From contig CM040087.1 in NCBI GenBank assembly GCA_022496805.1, forward strand, positions 27,304,253 through 27,368,252: a DNA stretch of 64,000 nt, read 5' to 3'. Under the pieces are notes generated by a model. It was not told the DNA's origin, did no database searches, and was given only the letters and a program-made list of their open reading frames with translations. How positions within the stretch are numbered: the stretch's first letter is position 1; every line of letters begins with the position of its first letter. The DNA comes from Pohlia nutans. Its lineage: Eukaryota > Streptophyta > Bryopsida > Bryales > Mniaceae. Position numbers and translations under genes: made by a program. Positions 32,565 to 42,985 of the stretch are shown piece after piece.

Positions 32565-33850
32565 AGCGTTAGGGTTTGGAGCCCCGTCTCTCCCCATTCT
32601 CTTTTCTCCTTCTGTTTCCTCTCCTGGCTGTCTGCTCTCCTGGCTGTCTCCGTTTCTCCACACGCGCTGTCTCCATTTCTCCACTCGCGCTGTCTCCATT
32701 TCTCCACGCGCGACCTCTACTTTCTCCACGCTTGAACTGGAGTGTCAAGCTTAGGGTTTGAAGTGTAGGTTGGGTGGCTAGATTTGTGTTGCGGTTGTGT
32801 GATTAGGGTTTAGAATCAGAAATTGTGGAGCTCGATTGACAAAGCGCCAGTACCGGAGTGCTGTGCGAGCTTGAAGGTTCAAGAGCAGCATTTCATCAGG
32901 TAAAAACTCGTCTTCATGCACTTCATTTTCTTGTATGCGGTTTTGTTCTTAGTTTAGGATGTAAACCATACTGGGTAGGGCTCAGCGGGTGTTGATTTGA
33001 TCACCCTGCCAGCACCTTCTGAGATACAACACCTTCTGAGATATTTTTTTTTTCGGTTTCGTGGAGAGTGTGGCTAGATGGGATTCATTTGATCTCCTGG
33101 GCACTGGCAGGGGTCCATTACGCGGTTTAGTGTGTAGTTGAAAACCCAAAACTCAAATTCTGAGGTCTTCTTTGCATGCAGGGGTGTGGTACATGCCTGT
33201 TCTTAGTTGATTGAGTGATTTCTCTGGTTAAACGGTTAAACCAAATCTTCAGTTTTCCGAGCTCATTCTTGATTCTGGGGTTGGTGTTGCATGGCCATTT
33301 TCAGTGGGGTCAATGTCGTTGGTGGTTGAATTGTTTATCTGTGGGGGAATATGGTTGCAAGGCTGATTCCTAGTTGTTGCAGGGGTTTGTCTGTTTGATT
33401 ATGACCTCAGGCACTAGCTAGTTATGGGAAGCAATTAGGGTTCTAATTGAATCAGTGATTGAATTGTATGCTAGGTTGCTTCAAATTGCTGCAATGCACG
33501 TATGCTGTGGGGAAATGGGGATAGATCATTGCAATTGGGTGAAACTTGAATGAAATTTAAGTTGAAACTTGAATAAACTTAAATGAACTGGAATGAAACT
33601 TCAATGAAATTGAATGAATGAAATTTCTGTACATTGAATGAAATTGCTGTAGATTGCTTCAATGAAATGGCTGGAATTGCATAAATGTTGTTGTGGTTGA
33701 ATGCCTGATTTTCCAATCTTGCATATATAGTTTACACGTTATGTTCCATGACAAGCAAGATGTTTTTTTCCTTTCTTTCAGACTAATCGATTTGGCAATC
33801 ATCTTCCCTGCTTCCATTGCATTGAGAATCGCACTTCAAAAAATTCAGGT
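32565..33850 (+). promoter_or_regulatory. Likely promoter and 5' UTR exons of the ParB/MTase-like gene
   Basis: A C/T-rich leader with a telo-box (TAGGGTTTGGAG, about 32569) and repeats of CTGTCTCCATTTCTCCAC runs to a consensus donor (TTTCATCAG/GTAAAA, 32899). A small exon 33782-33848 is bounded by CTTTCTTTCAG and a TTCAG/GTTTGT donor. Another acceptor, TTCATTTGCAG, lies at about 34017. This resembles a plant 5' UTR with long leader introns. Linkage to the coding exon at 35333 is inferred; no transcript data are available. Confidence 0.4.
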
Positions 33851-34199
33851 TTGTACAACGCTCATCACTTTGAATTCTGGCAGTTTATTTGTCCACATAG
33901 CTAATTTGTCCACTTTGAATTCTGTTATTGAGGTCCATGTGTTTTCATACCTTATTTTAAAAAAATTCGCAGAAGTTTGTAAGAATCGTCATAGTAGTTT
34001 TCGCTTTCATTTGCAGAAGTAGTGATGGAAGTTGAGAATGTATTCAATTCCATGTTAGGGTTTTGGTTTCTTGCATCGTTCTCATTCTTTTAAGTGCACT
34101 CTATTTCAGATTGGAAATAGCATAGATTTCATTGAATGTAGAATTTTTCTTTGTGGCTGCTGAAATGAATTCACGTATACGAAATCGTATACAACAGTT

Positions 34200-35285
34200 T
34201 ATCTCGATGTTATTTCAAGTCGACGTCAATTCAAGTCGACAACCCTTGAAATTGCGAACCAACACACCAAATAATAGGTCGAGCCGAGTTGAATTACACA
34301 GCCAATACATAGCCAGATGGCAATTCAACTCGACTCGACTTGAAATTCTGGACAAACCACATGAAATTCAACTCGAGTCGAGTTGAGTTGCACGACCATA
34401 ATTCAAAGGCGCATGCAAATCAACTCGATTCAAGTTGAATTATACCCAGTAGCCAAATAACCAATACTATACAAGATAATTATATGAATATAATTCAACT
34501 CGAATCGAGTTGAATCTCTAAAAAATTAAAACGCCCAAAAATCAACCCGATCCGAGTTGGATTACTACACTCGCCACGTCATGACTACCTCAAAAGCTAC
34601 TCAACTACACACCATTCAACTCGAATCGAGTTGAATTGCGAAACAAAAGAAATACTCCCATGAATTCAACTCGACTCGAGTTGAATTGCATAGAGAAAAC
34701 CCAGTAGTTCTGTTAGGATCACATTAACACTACAATATAATAATTACAATTCAACTCGAGTCGAGTTGAATTGCAAAACATACAACACATGCCGATGCAA
34801 TTCAACTCGACTCGAGTTAAATGAGATTCAGCCAACCCCGTAGTAATGTTAGTACATGATGAATACTACTGTAATAATTACAATTCAACTCGAGTCAAGT
34901 TGAAAAAAGAACATACACCACAGGCCCATGTATTCAACTCGACTCGAGTTGAATTGCATATAGAAAACCCCGTAGCTGTGTAAGCACAACATCAATGCTA
35001 AAATAGCTCTAATTCAACTCGAGTCGAGTTGAAAACAAAAATACACCAGATGACTTTGTATTCAACTCGAGTCCCATCACCAGATGACTTTTGCTAAAAA
35101 CATACCTCACATGTCCCATGAAATTCAACTCGACTCGAGTTGAATTGCATACAGAAAACCCCAGACGTGCGTTAGCATTACATGAAGACTACTATAAACA
35201 ATACAATTCAATTCGAGCAAAAGACAACGATTAAGACATCGCAGCTATTCAAACCAGACATTTCAACTCGAGTCGAGTTAAACGT
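34200..35285. repeat. Palindrome array 2: about 18 sites
   Basis: The same TTCAACTCGA-N-TCGAGTTGAA site as in array 1, at about 34208 (weak), 34280, 34324, 34368, 34418, 34493, 34542, 34615, 34666, 34750, 34799, 34883, 34933, 35012, 35060 (half), 35125, 35204 (half) and 35264. Spacing alternates irregularly between about 45 and 84 bp. Local duplication is seen in spacers (GCATA-GAAAACCC-GTAG, then GTTAGCA, then CAT-AATACTA). It ends about 50 bp before the acceptor (GTGAATGCAG, 35332) of the first coding exon, so it sits in a 5' UTR intron, as array 1 does for its gene. Confidence 0.95.
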
Positions 35286-35334
35286 GTTTTGTCTGAATTG
35301 CGAAGCTAAGCTAAACTCGCTTGTGAATGCAGAT

Positions 35335-38300
35335 ATGGATAGTCAGGATTTCTCGATGGACACCGATAACCAGGAAGCCAAGCTCAACGTCTTCTACGAG
35401 AAGTACATCACACCAGAAGTTGGTGGCGATGAGTATGGCGACTCAGAAACGTTTGGTGATCTCTGGAAGTATCAAGATCCCGAGAGCGTAGAGTACTGGA
35501 GCATTGTATTGATCCCAAATGGAAGTAAGCTGGCCGTAACGACCAAGCACAAGAATGGACAAGTAGAGCTACCCGTATCTCTATACGAGCAAATAGAGGA
35601 TATTAATTCGGGGCCACCAGGATACGTGTACATCACATGCATCACAACCGAGCCTGGAACAGAAGAGTACCGCTTCACGTACATGATGGAGCCAGCAAAA
35701 ACCCCATTTTCGATTTCAGCTCATTTAAGCAGCCTCGTCAACAGCGACTACGAGAAGCTGATAAAAGACGTCGAGGCGCACGTTGACAAGAACATCTACA
35801 CCACAGAGTCCGGCGAGCAACACCCAGCCAATATCCTCGCACCCCGACTGAGAAAATTGCTGCACGGGTTTGAGCTGTTCAAGATGAAGGTGGAAGTGTC
35901 AAAACAATCCATGCAGCCCTTGAGCCTGAGAAGGGAAATGAGTAGTCAGGGTGCCAGTCAGGAGTCACGACTCTATGAGACTCCAGACACGAGGAAGAGT
36001 GGAAACAAAAGAAGAAAAATTACTCCATCGACGTCTTCGAGACAGACGGGCGCAACAGGAAGCGGGGTTAAACAAACCAGGAAGTCGCTCTTATCTGATG
36101 CAGTGGAGCCTAACACACAGGAGAACATCAGTATGGAATCCGCACTAACAGACATTCCTCGTGACTTTGACAGCGAGAAACCAGATTACAAAAACTCGTG
36201 TGAAGTTTACGAGAGGTATTGGGCCGAGTGTACAAGCTCGTACCTAGGGGGAGTAGAGACGCCATACCCTATTTCCATAGACCAGCTCGAGACCCCACCA
36301 GCAGACCTCAACGTCAGGAGCCTCGAAGATAAGATGGTTGAGGTAATCATGTACTACCTGGTAGAAATGCCCGACAAGGACAAGAAGCTTACGTTGTGCG
36401 CCATGCCCAAGAACTTAACGGAGATGCCCAAGTGCTGGGAAGACATACAGAATGGCCAATTCTGGATGATAAACGGGCAGCATAGCGTAGAGGCCTCCAA
36501 GCGCATGAGGGGTAGGCCGGGTATAACTAAGAAGGTCCTGAAGAAGTTCGAAACTTGGGACTGTATTATTGTCTGGAACGTTGACCACTCCATAATCCGA
36601 AAAATATCAGCTTTCTACAATCGAGTCAACCACTTCCAGCAGTTCAAGCCAACTTGGGCAACAAACATTATAGGAGCCCGGGAAGTCTGGAAGACCCTTA
36701 ACTCTCCAAAGCCGCTAAAGGAGGCAACGGAGGTTGGGAGGTCCGTCACTGTGCGGAGAACTAAGAAGCAGCTTGAGGATGCACAGAAGTACAAGGTAAC
36801 CTGCTAGTTCAACTCGATTCGAGTTAAATCGGATACACTGACCCAAGTTCAGCGCCGTTCAACTCGATTCGAGTTGATTCATTAAGAAAGCATTATCTCT
36901 CAGTTCCAATGCACTAATGCCAATATGAGTGTGCATGCTAGTTCAACTCGATTCGACTTAATTGAATTCACTAACATATATGCATTCGATCACTGCAGGA
37001 GTTCGAGGACGCGGTGAAGCTCCGCTTTGGGATGATCGATGTCAAGAAGACCCAGAAAGCATTGAGCGCAAAGAATATCAAGGAGCAAGACGTTGATATT
37101 CACAATGAGATCAAGATCATCACCGCCGCGGACGACGTCTACAGTCTGTGGAGCGAGCTCATCGCCAGTCACTCGCAAGGCTTACTCATTGATCCAGAGT
37201 CTGGACTGGCATTTAAAGAATTGAAGTCCTGGAATGCCGAGAGGGATGGTGTTATTTCTCGCGAATTCTTCAAGTGGTTAGGGAACCTCTCTGAGGCACA
37301 GTTGAAGAGGCTCGCGGAGCATTTGCTTAACAAACCCGATCCTAAGAGAGAGGAGCCATATCCGAAGGTGACAATGAGGAAGGCCGCCGGGGTTGTCGCA
37401 AATTGTTATAGCGCCAAGGATTGGCTCGAGAGATGCAAGCGAAAAATGATCATCAAGAGGCAGATCCACTTGCTAGAACCCAATCTCGGTCTCTACAGCT
37501 CCAGTGGAGAGTTTAAGAAGGACAGGTGGAAGGACTTCAAGACTAAATACAGGATTTCAAAAGCCGCCCTCAATGTCCTGTTAACCGCACCAGGAGAGGA
37601 TTACTACACCGCAACGAAGCTACCCCGCAACAAGAACAGGAGTATTGGGACTCTCTCACCGTACGCGGAGGAATTCTTCAAAGTCTTTCTCAAAAACAAG
37701 GGGAAGTTCGTTGTCCCCACGGGAAAGGCCAATTATCGGCCATACAATTTGGACAACGATATTCTCGCGTCGTGGAGTTCATCCGCGTGGAATGAGAGAA
37801 CAGCGGAGCGGATTACTCTTGGCATAATGGACTTCAGGAATCTGCCTGGGGCGGCGGAGCAAGATCCATCATCGACGGATGCTCCATACTTCTACAATAT
37901 CCTCTCTGTATTGGGCGGGATTGATGATCCTTGCATCACTGAAGTTCCAGTGTGGGTCTGGATCTGTGGAGACATGGAAGCACAGGCTGTCATAGTGAAT
38001 CATTTTCTTCACTCCGACTTTGCGAAGAAGTACAACATGAAACACGCGGATTACATGCCGGCAAAATACGAACGCCTGGAGGATGTACCAGCGAATAGTA
38101 AGCGGGCGCATATGAAAATGCAAATTCTTTACCTGTTTAAGAAGGGGATTAGGCGGACAGGAAAGACATACACGCCCGTTTTCGAGCCCCCTGAAACCAC
38201 GGTGTTCACGACGCCAGGTGCATACAATGAGCTGGACTATCGCATCTACAACACCGAAATGCGGATGGAGTTCTACATCAAATTGCTGGAACTCTTCTGT

Positions 38301-39643
38301 AAGAACGGTGATGCGATTCTCACCGTTTTTGGGGGAGGCAAGCTCACATGCGCTGCATGGGTAACAACACAACTCATACCATTTAACTCGATTCGACTTG
38401 AATTTCATTTGTCAGTGTAGTTTATGTTTGCAGAACATGTTACTCTGTAACGTTTAGATAATTTGTAAAGCTGTGTGTCCACCACTTTCGTTGATTGGTC
38501 ATGGTAGCATTCTGTGCCATTCAACTCGAGTCGAGTTGATTCGACATCAGAGTATGCTGGACCATTCAACTCGACTCGAGTTGAATGGTCGGCGTGCCGA
38601 TATGTAGCATTTCACTCATCTGACAAGTTGTTCCACCCGTGCTGCAGATGTGTTCACTGGAGAACTACATCATCGGAGATAACACACAAGTCGATGACTT
38701 TATTCGTCTTTCTAAGATGGCGAAGAACTTAGACAAGGCAGATTTCATTGATGTTGGATACATTGTTGATGAGACGATATATCCAAAGCCCGGGCATAAG
38801 GAGGGGACTTCGTCTCAAAGAATGACGAGAGCACGTTCCGCGTCCGTCACACAGCAGGGGATGGAAAACCCCCAAGTAGTTAAAATTTCTGATAGTGACG
38901 ATGATAGTGATGACGACGCGGATGACGAAGACTTCAACCCACATTTGATTCACACGCCAAGGACTGGGCACGACTCCAGTGCGCTGCCAATTCCTAGCGA
39001 TCATACACGTGAGACATCCGAAACCTCGTTCCCAGAAAAGTCTCCCAATTCCTCTCACGGTAAGAGAAAAATGAAAGAGGAGAGCAAGACGGATGTGGCT
39101 TCGAAACTCTTCTCTGATTTGTCAGACAGAATGCTCGAGCTTGAGGAGCGGCAGACCAAGCGTTTCCTTGAGGCCAGAGAGAGAGATCGAGAAGAGCGCG
39201 AGCGTGAGCGAGAGGAGCGGGAGCGCGAGAGGGAGCGGGATCGCGTGCGGGATCGGAAGGAGTTCGAGATGCGGATGGAGCTCATGTTTGAGAAGATTCC
39301 CGCCATGGTGAGAACATGTGTAGAAGTTAGCGGTGGTGGTCCTAGGCCCTTGCAGATGATCGATCCAGCACAGGGTCAGGCGGGGAATCTACTCCTCACC
39401 AATCGGGCAGAGAACTCTTCCGGTAGTGGTGCAGCAGTTCGTCCTTCCGGTTCAGGCTCAGCCACTCGCGAGGCATCCCTTGAGACCCCAGCTCCTCGAT
39501 CAACTGCAGATCAAACGCAGCCTGCGATGGCCAGAGAACTGCATCAGTCAAAGCCTGCATCCCCGTCCGGATCTGCAGACGGGAGTCGACAGGAAGGATT
39601 GGGAGCGGATGCGTCGGATGTGCCACCAAGTTCATCCCCATGA
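35335..39643 (+). CDS. ParB-like / DNA methyltransferase-like fusion with coiled-coil tail, about 1272 aa
   Basis: Three exons, all phase 0: 35333-36795 (ATG 35335), 36999-38360 and 38648-39643 (TGA). Junctions are ACAAG/GTAACC, CACTGCAG, GCATGG/GTAACA and GTGCTGCAG. Residues about 309-400 follow the ParB N-terminal layout: YPISIDQLE, RSLEDKMVEVIMYYL, LTLCAMPKN, FWMINGQHSVEASKRM ('inGqHrveA'). Residues 670-960 resemble a beta-class (motif IV before motif I) amino-methyltransferase: NVLLTAPGEDYY stands in the DPPY position, EEFFKVFLKNKGKFVV follows, then MEFYIKLLELF and GDAILTVFGGGKLTCAAW, joined by splicing to MCSLENYIIG, like the FxGxG helix and acidic strand. The key residues (DPPY, last G of FxGxG) are changed, so activity is doubtful. 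The tail has an acidic run (DSDDDSDDDADDEDF), a basic KRKMK, and an Arg/Glu coiled coil (about 1106-1160). Both introns contain the palindrome. ParB-MTase fusions are known in bacteria and phages; I know of no eukaryotic one. Confidence 0.65.
36806..36961. repeat. Palindrome sites in intron 1 of the fusion gene (3 copies)
   Basis: Three sites at about 36808, 36859 and 36942, all with a T or A/T centre (TTCAACTCGAT then TCGAGTT). They sit within the 203-bp intron 36796-36998. Confidence 0.85.
38391..38585. repeat. Palindrome sites in intron 2 of the fusion gene (3 copies)
   Basis: Sites at about 38391 (TTTAACTCGAT then TCGACTTGAA), 38519 and 38564, inside the 287-bp intron 38361-38647. Reading the upstream exon on through the intron adds a spurious tail ending HLSV; the GCATGG/GTAACA donor avoids this. 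Confidence 0.85.
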
Positions 39644-39826
39644 TTCTTCTTTTTTGATTTAACTCGACCCGAGCTGAATTGCTGTCGCAGTATGACGAAG
39701 TATTTCACAATAGGGATTCTGGCTGTTTGTCTAGTAGTATAGTCTTAGCATAGACATACACTTTAACGACTCTTATTCTATACATTTTTGTAAATGTGAA
39801 ATACTCTATTATTGAGAGTGAAATAC
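39644..39826. other. Spacer between fusion gene and phosphatase gene
   Basis: A degenerate palindrome site (TTTAACTCGACCCGAGCTGAA) lies at about 39658, in the 3' flank of the upstream gene. The spacing between the two reading frames is only about 180 bp, so the two may share transcription or be parts of one complex locus. Confidence 0.4.
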
Positions 39827-41155
39827 ATGATTGCCTTCTTACCGGATATTATCCTTGCACTTTCGCAACGCGTAGGCTCTGCCAATGTCCTCGAAATCAA
39901 TTGCGCACATACGTCTGCTGCCGCATCTCCGGAGCATTTGATTAGTCGACATAGGTTTTCTGGGTCCCCTGATATCCAAGAACCAGAGGTAGAACATCAT
40001 CGTGTAGAAGTTACTTCTGCACTGCAATCTAGTGATTGTGACGTTATTCCTATGGACGTGAGGACTGAATCTGATATTCCTGACGCTGTTCTCCTGGAGG
40101 TCCACATCCCACTTCCGACCACCGTCGTCGACCAGGATCCCCCATCACAGTTGGTATCTTCAGACATGCCTGTAAGTCTTGCCTCTGTTGTCCCCACTTG
40201 CCATGAATTGGATCATTGACTGTGAGCCCGAGAATTGTTTTCTTTTGCATTCTTTGCCATTCTCGGATGGCTTGACGGTGGTAGAAAAATAAAACGGTGC
40301 AGTCCTTAACTGTCTGCACATTCTGTCTATCCCCTTTCTTAACAGGGGGCCAGTGTAGCGCACAGTCCAGTAGGTGCTGCTCAGGAGCCTGTCAATCATT
40401 CGTTCGTACCGAGGGGGGTCCGCAGGTGGCTGAATGTCATCCTGGACCTCAATGGAATTCTTTGTGTTTGTTTGGAACGGAGAAACATGTCGAAGCACCA
40501 AGTGTACAATGATATCTCTCAGCCGCATTCGTCCGTCCTTCCGGTGGTGGTTGGTCCTAAGGCTGTGTACGTACGGCCGCATTGCAGGGAATTTCTCTAC
40601 GAGTTAGAGCTTTTTGCATATGTCTCCATTTGGAGCTCTATGGCTGCTCCCACTACTAAGTTGATTACCGAGTACCTGTTCCGGGGACTCCAACCCCCGT
40701 TGCATATCTTTGGCCAGGATACCTGCGATGTTATCAAGTGTCGTGGCTCTCGCGGGAAAATGTCTAACTTCAAGGTCAAAGGAACTAATAAGGACTTGTT
40801 CTTAAAACCTTTGGACAAACTATTTGAACCCCAAAATTCAAAATTCTCTTGTTCAAACACCATCATTGTAGACGATAGCCGGGAGAAGCATATTCTCAAT
40901 GAACCTGAGAATGTCGTACTCCCTGTTCCGTGGTCCAGATTTGAGGAGAGGGATAGGTTTTTAGTGGACGACCTTCTCCCTTGGATTCAGCGGCTTCACC
41001 GATGCCGGGGTCAAGGCTTGCTGTCATTCCGTAGGAATGATAACATTGGACGTCAGATGCTAATTGAAGAGCCCGATACACGAGAATACGATGAGCTCAT
41101 CGTTGCCATTGAAACTTCGAAGGCTATAATGCTGGAACAGTCAAGTTGTCGCTGA
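39827..41155 (+). CDS. FCP1/SCP-like HAD phosphatase (NIF family)
   Basis: Two exons: about 39827-40171 and 40346-41155 (CCT/GTAAGT donor; CTTTCTTAACAG acceptor; phase 0), about 384 aa if ATG 39827 is right. A start in an upstream exon joined at GCGTAG/GCTCTG (39887) is an alternative. The second exon is a Nuclear-LIM-Interactor-interacting-factor/FCP1 homology domain: NVILDLNGILCVCLE (about residue 148, HAD motif I, with DLN where DxD is usual), VYVRPHCREFLYELELF, VSIWSSM (motif II), and NTIIVDDSREKHILNEPENV (about 290, motif III), closing with a DDLLPWIQRL helix. Family members dephosphorylate phosphoserine on proteins such as the RNA polymerase II tail. DxN in place of DxD could weaken catalysis, though I recall DLNG-type variants in plants. 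The stop TGA 41153-41155 sits one codon before a good donor (see findings). Confidence 0.7.
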
Positions 41156-41310
41156 CTTGTAAATTTACTAATGAATGTGTGTGCCTACGATGTAATTGCT
41201 CCACTGTAACATCAGTTCTCCATTCAACTCGACTCGAGTTGATTTATATGAACTATATACTCCACACCTACGAATGTTGATGACTCCCTCTAAACTCTAT
41301 TCGTATCCAG

Positions 41311-42179
41311 GTTTTGCGTGCCGTTTCGGATACGGACAGTGATTTAGATTTTCGTTGCGCTGCTTCAACTGATTCGATTTTGGACTACGGACAATACGCG
41401 ATTTCGCAGAGTGGCTTAGGGCATATTATGTATTCTGCAGCTACGGCGCAGTCGACAATGGACTTCTCAAACAAGCCGCTTGCCCATGGAGTTGTGGATA
41501 GTCCACCCAAGGGTGTTATGAGAACGCGTCCAGTTAGTTCGCCGTCACCACTAAAAGCTCAAGCCATTGCATCTTTGCCGCGGAACCGCGATTCATGTGA
41601 GGGAGTGGCTCCAAGAAAGCTCTACGATGACAATGGACTCGCGGCAACAGTTGAGAAGGTCCCTGAAACTACGGTGTCCCAGAGAATGCTTTCTGAAGAC
41701 GCCTCATGTCCAGTTAATTCTCTACAGGTGCGAATACCTTCTTTTCCCGCACTTGTATTTCTCATCGTCGGACATGCCTTACGGTATACTTATAGTTGTT
41801 CTTGTTCATGCAGCTTTTCGACATGCCAAATAGAAGCAAGTCCTTCGAACCCACCTCTTGTAATCCAAGCCCTTCGAACCCACCTCTTGTAATCCAAGCC
41901 CGTGTTGATGTGCCTCCTCGTGCACCCTTGCGTACTCGTCAGCGTCCACTGAAGGAGGGTATCCGAGAGACTTGGTCACATGACGGATTTTTCAGAAAGA
42001 GATCCCCTCCTGTTCGAGATGCGTGGGAGGAACGGATGTTGGCGCAACAAAGACGTGAGATCTCCCTACAACGATGTTCGATATATACTGGCTATACTCG
42101 TGGTCCTCAAATGTTGAAGGCTGCAGCTGAACTTAAGTTGACGGAAGTAGCTGGACTGAAGACTCAATCGCATTCATGA
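41311..42179 (+). CDS. Two downstream exons, possibly the 3' part of the phosphatase gene
   Basis: Exon 41311-41727 (acceptor CGTATCCAG, donor CTACAG/GTGCGA) and exon 41814-42179 (acceptor GTTCATGCAG, TGA at 42177) join in phase 0, about 261 aa in all. The first reads VLRAVSDTDSDLDFRC and then a Ser/Pro-rich polar stretch. The second has a tandem PSNPP repeat, then ETWSHDGFFRKRSP and a basic C-terminus. No domain is recognised. They would follow the phosphatase exon in phase if TGA 41153 were not there. A palindrome site lies at about 41223 in the gap. Confidence 0.45.
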
Positions 42180-42504
42180 TACCATTTGGCATTGTATTTG
42201 CGATTACTATACAGTAGTAGTATCCTGTAGTGATGTACAGAACCGTAGTTTAGTTGTGTATCTTGTACCTAAATGCTATTTGACTGTAGCTCCTTGTAAT
42301 GATAAGCAGCAATTTCTTCACCAATTGTCTGTTGCTCTATGCAATTTCTATAAATAGACATATATTACGTTACATTTCAATGGCAAGTGTCTCAATTCTC
42401 TTGCAAAGTAACATTTTCACTCTATTTGTGTTGCATATTCAAATCAATTTCATTGATATTCTGACACATCTAAACTCTCATTTTCAGAGAATACTCTCAT
42501 TTTA
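42180..42504. other. Spacer without genes
   Basis: AT-rich; probable 3' UTR of the preceding gene and 5' flank of the next. An acceptor-like CTCATTTTCAG at about 42487 precedes the next ORF. Nothing else was seen. Confidence 0.35.
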
Positions 42505-42985
42505 ATGAATATGATGTTCTTGGATGACATGGACGATGAGGACATTGTAGCGGACCCGATTGTGAAGAAATCCCGATTCAGTAAGTAAGTCGGTTTATGT
42601 AATTGCTTTGCATTATGATTTGTAGTTCTTTGCTCGTGGTTTATTTTTTAGTATTTCTAATACTATGGTTTTTATTACTTTCAGATGCGGCGGACTAAGT
42701 GCTCCAATTCACCGACCTTTCTTCTCTAATCCCGAGTATTTTCCTAGTCCCACTAAACCCTTCACACTGCCCTCTTATGCAGAAGGAATTGCAAGACAGT
42801 TTGCAGAGCAGTGTATTTCTGATCGTAGGCCACGCCCCGTGTTTGTTTCTGCTCGTGTTTTAGAGTTTGTTGATCAGGAGGCAGTTGAGTCTAATGGTGA
42901 GGCATCCGGTAGTGATTGTAGTGACATAGAGGGGTCTATGTCCGGATCTTCTAGTCCCACGGCTTCATTTGGGGCTTCGCCATAG
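42505..42985 (+). CDS. Small acidic two-exon gene, 126 aa, unknown
   Basis: Exon 42505-42584 (ATG AAT ATG ATG, donor AGTAA/GTAAGT) and exon 42685-42985 (acceptor TTACTTTCAG) join as AA+A (Lys) and read to TAG at 42983. The N-terminus is acidic (FLDDMDDEDIVADP), the middle aromatic and proline-rich (RPFFSNPEYFPSPTKPF), and the C-terminus Ser-rich with GSDCSDIEGSMSGSSSP. No family is recognised. It shares strand with the genes before it and may belong to the same element. Confidence 0.5.

Noticed and set aside
32388..32761. Overlapping ORFs of 60-115 codons in three frames
   Set aside because: C/T-rich 5' leader sequence; several frames open at once because of composition, with no domain.
35182..35334. 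N-terminal extension of the fusion protein from ATG 35182
   Set aside because: It would translate palindrome sites; a clean acceptor (GTGAATGCAG) at 35332 directly precedes ATG 35335.
39055..39311. Arg/Ser-rich ORF antisense to the fusion gene
   Set aside because: Mirror image of the Arg/Glu coiled coil on the plus strand.
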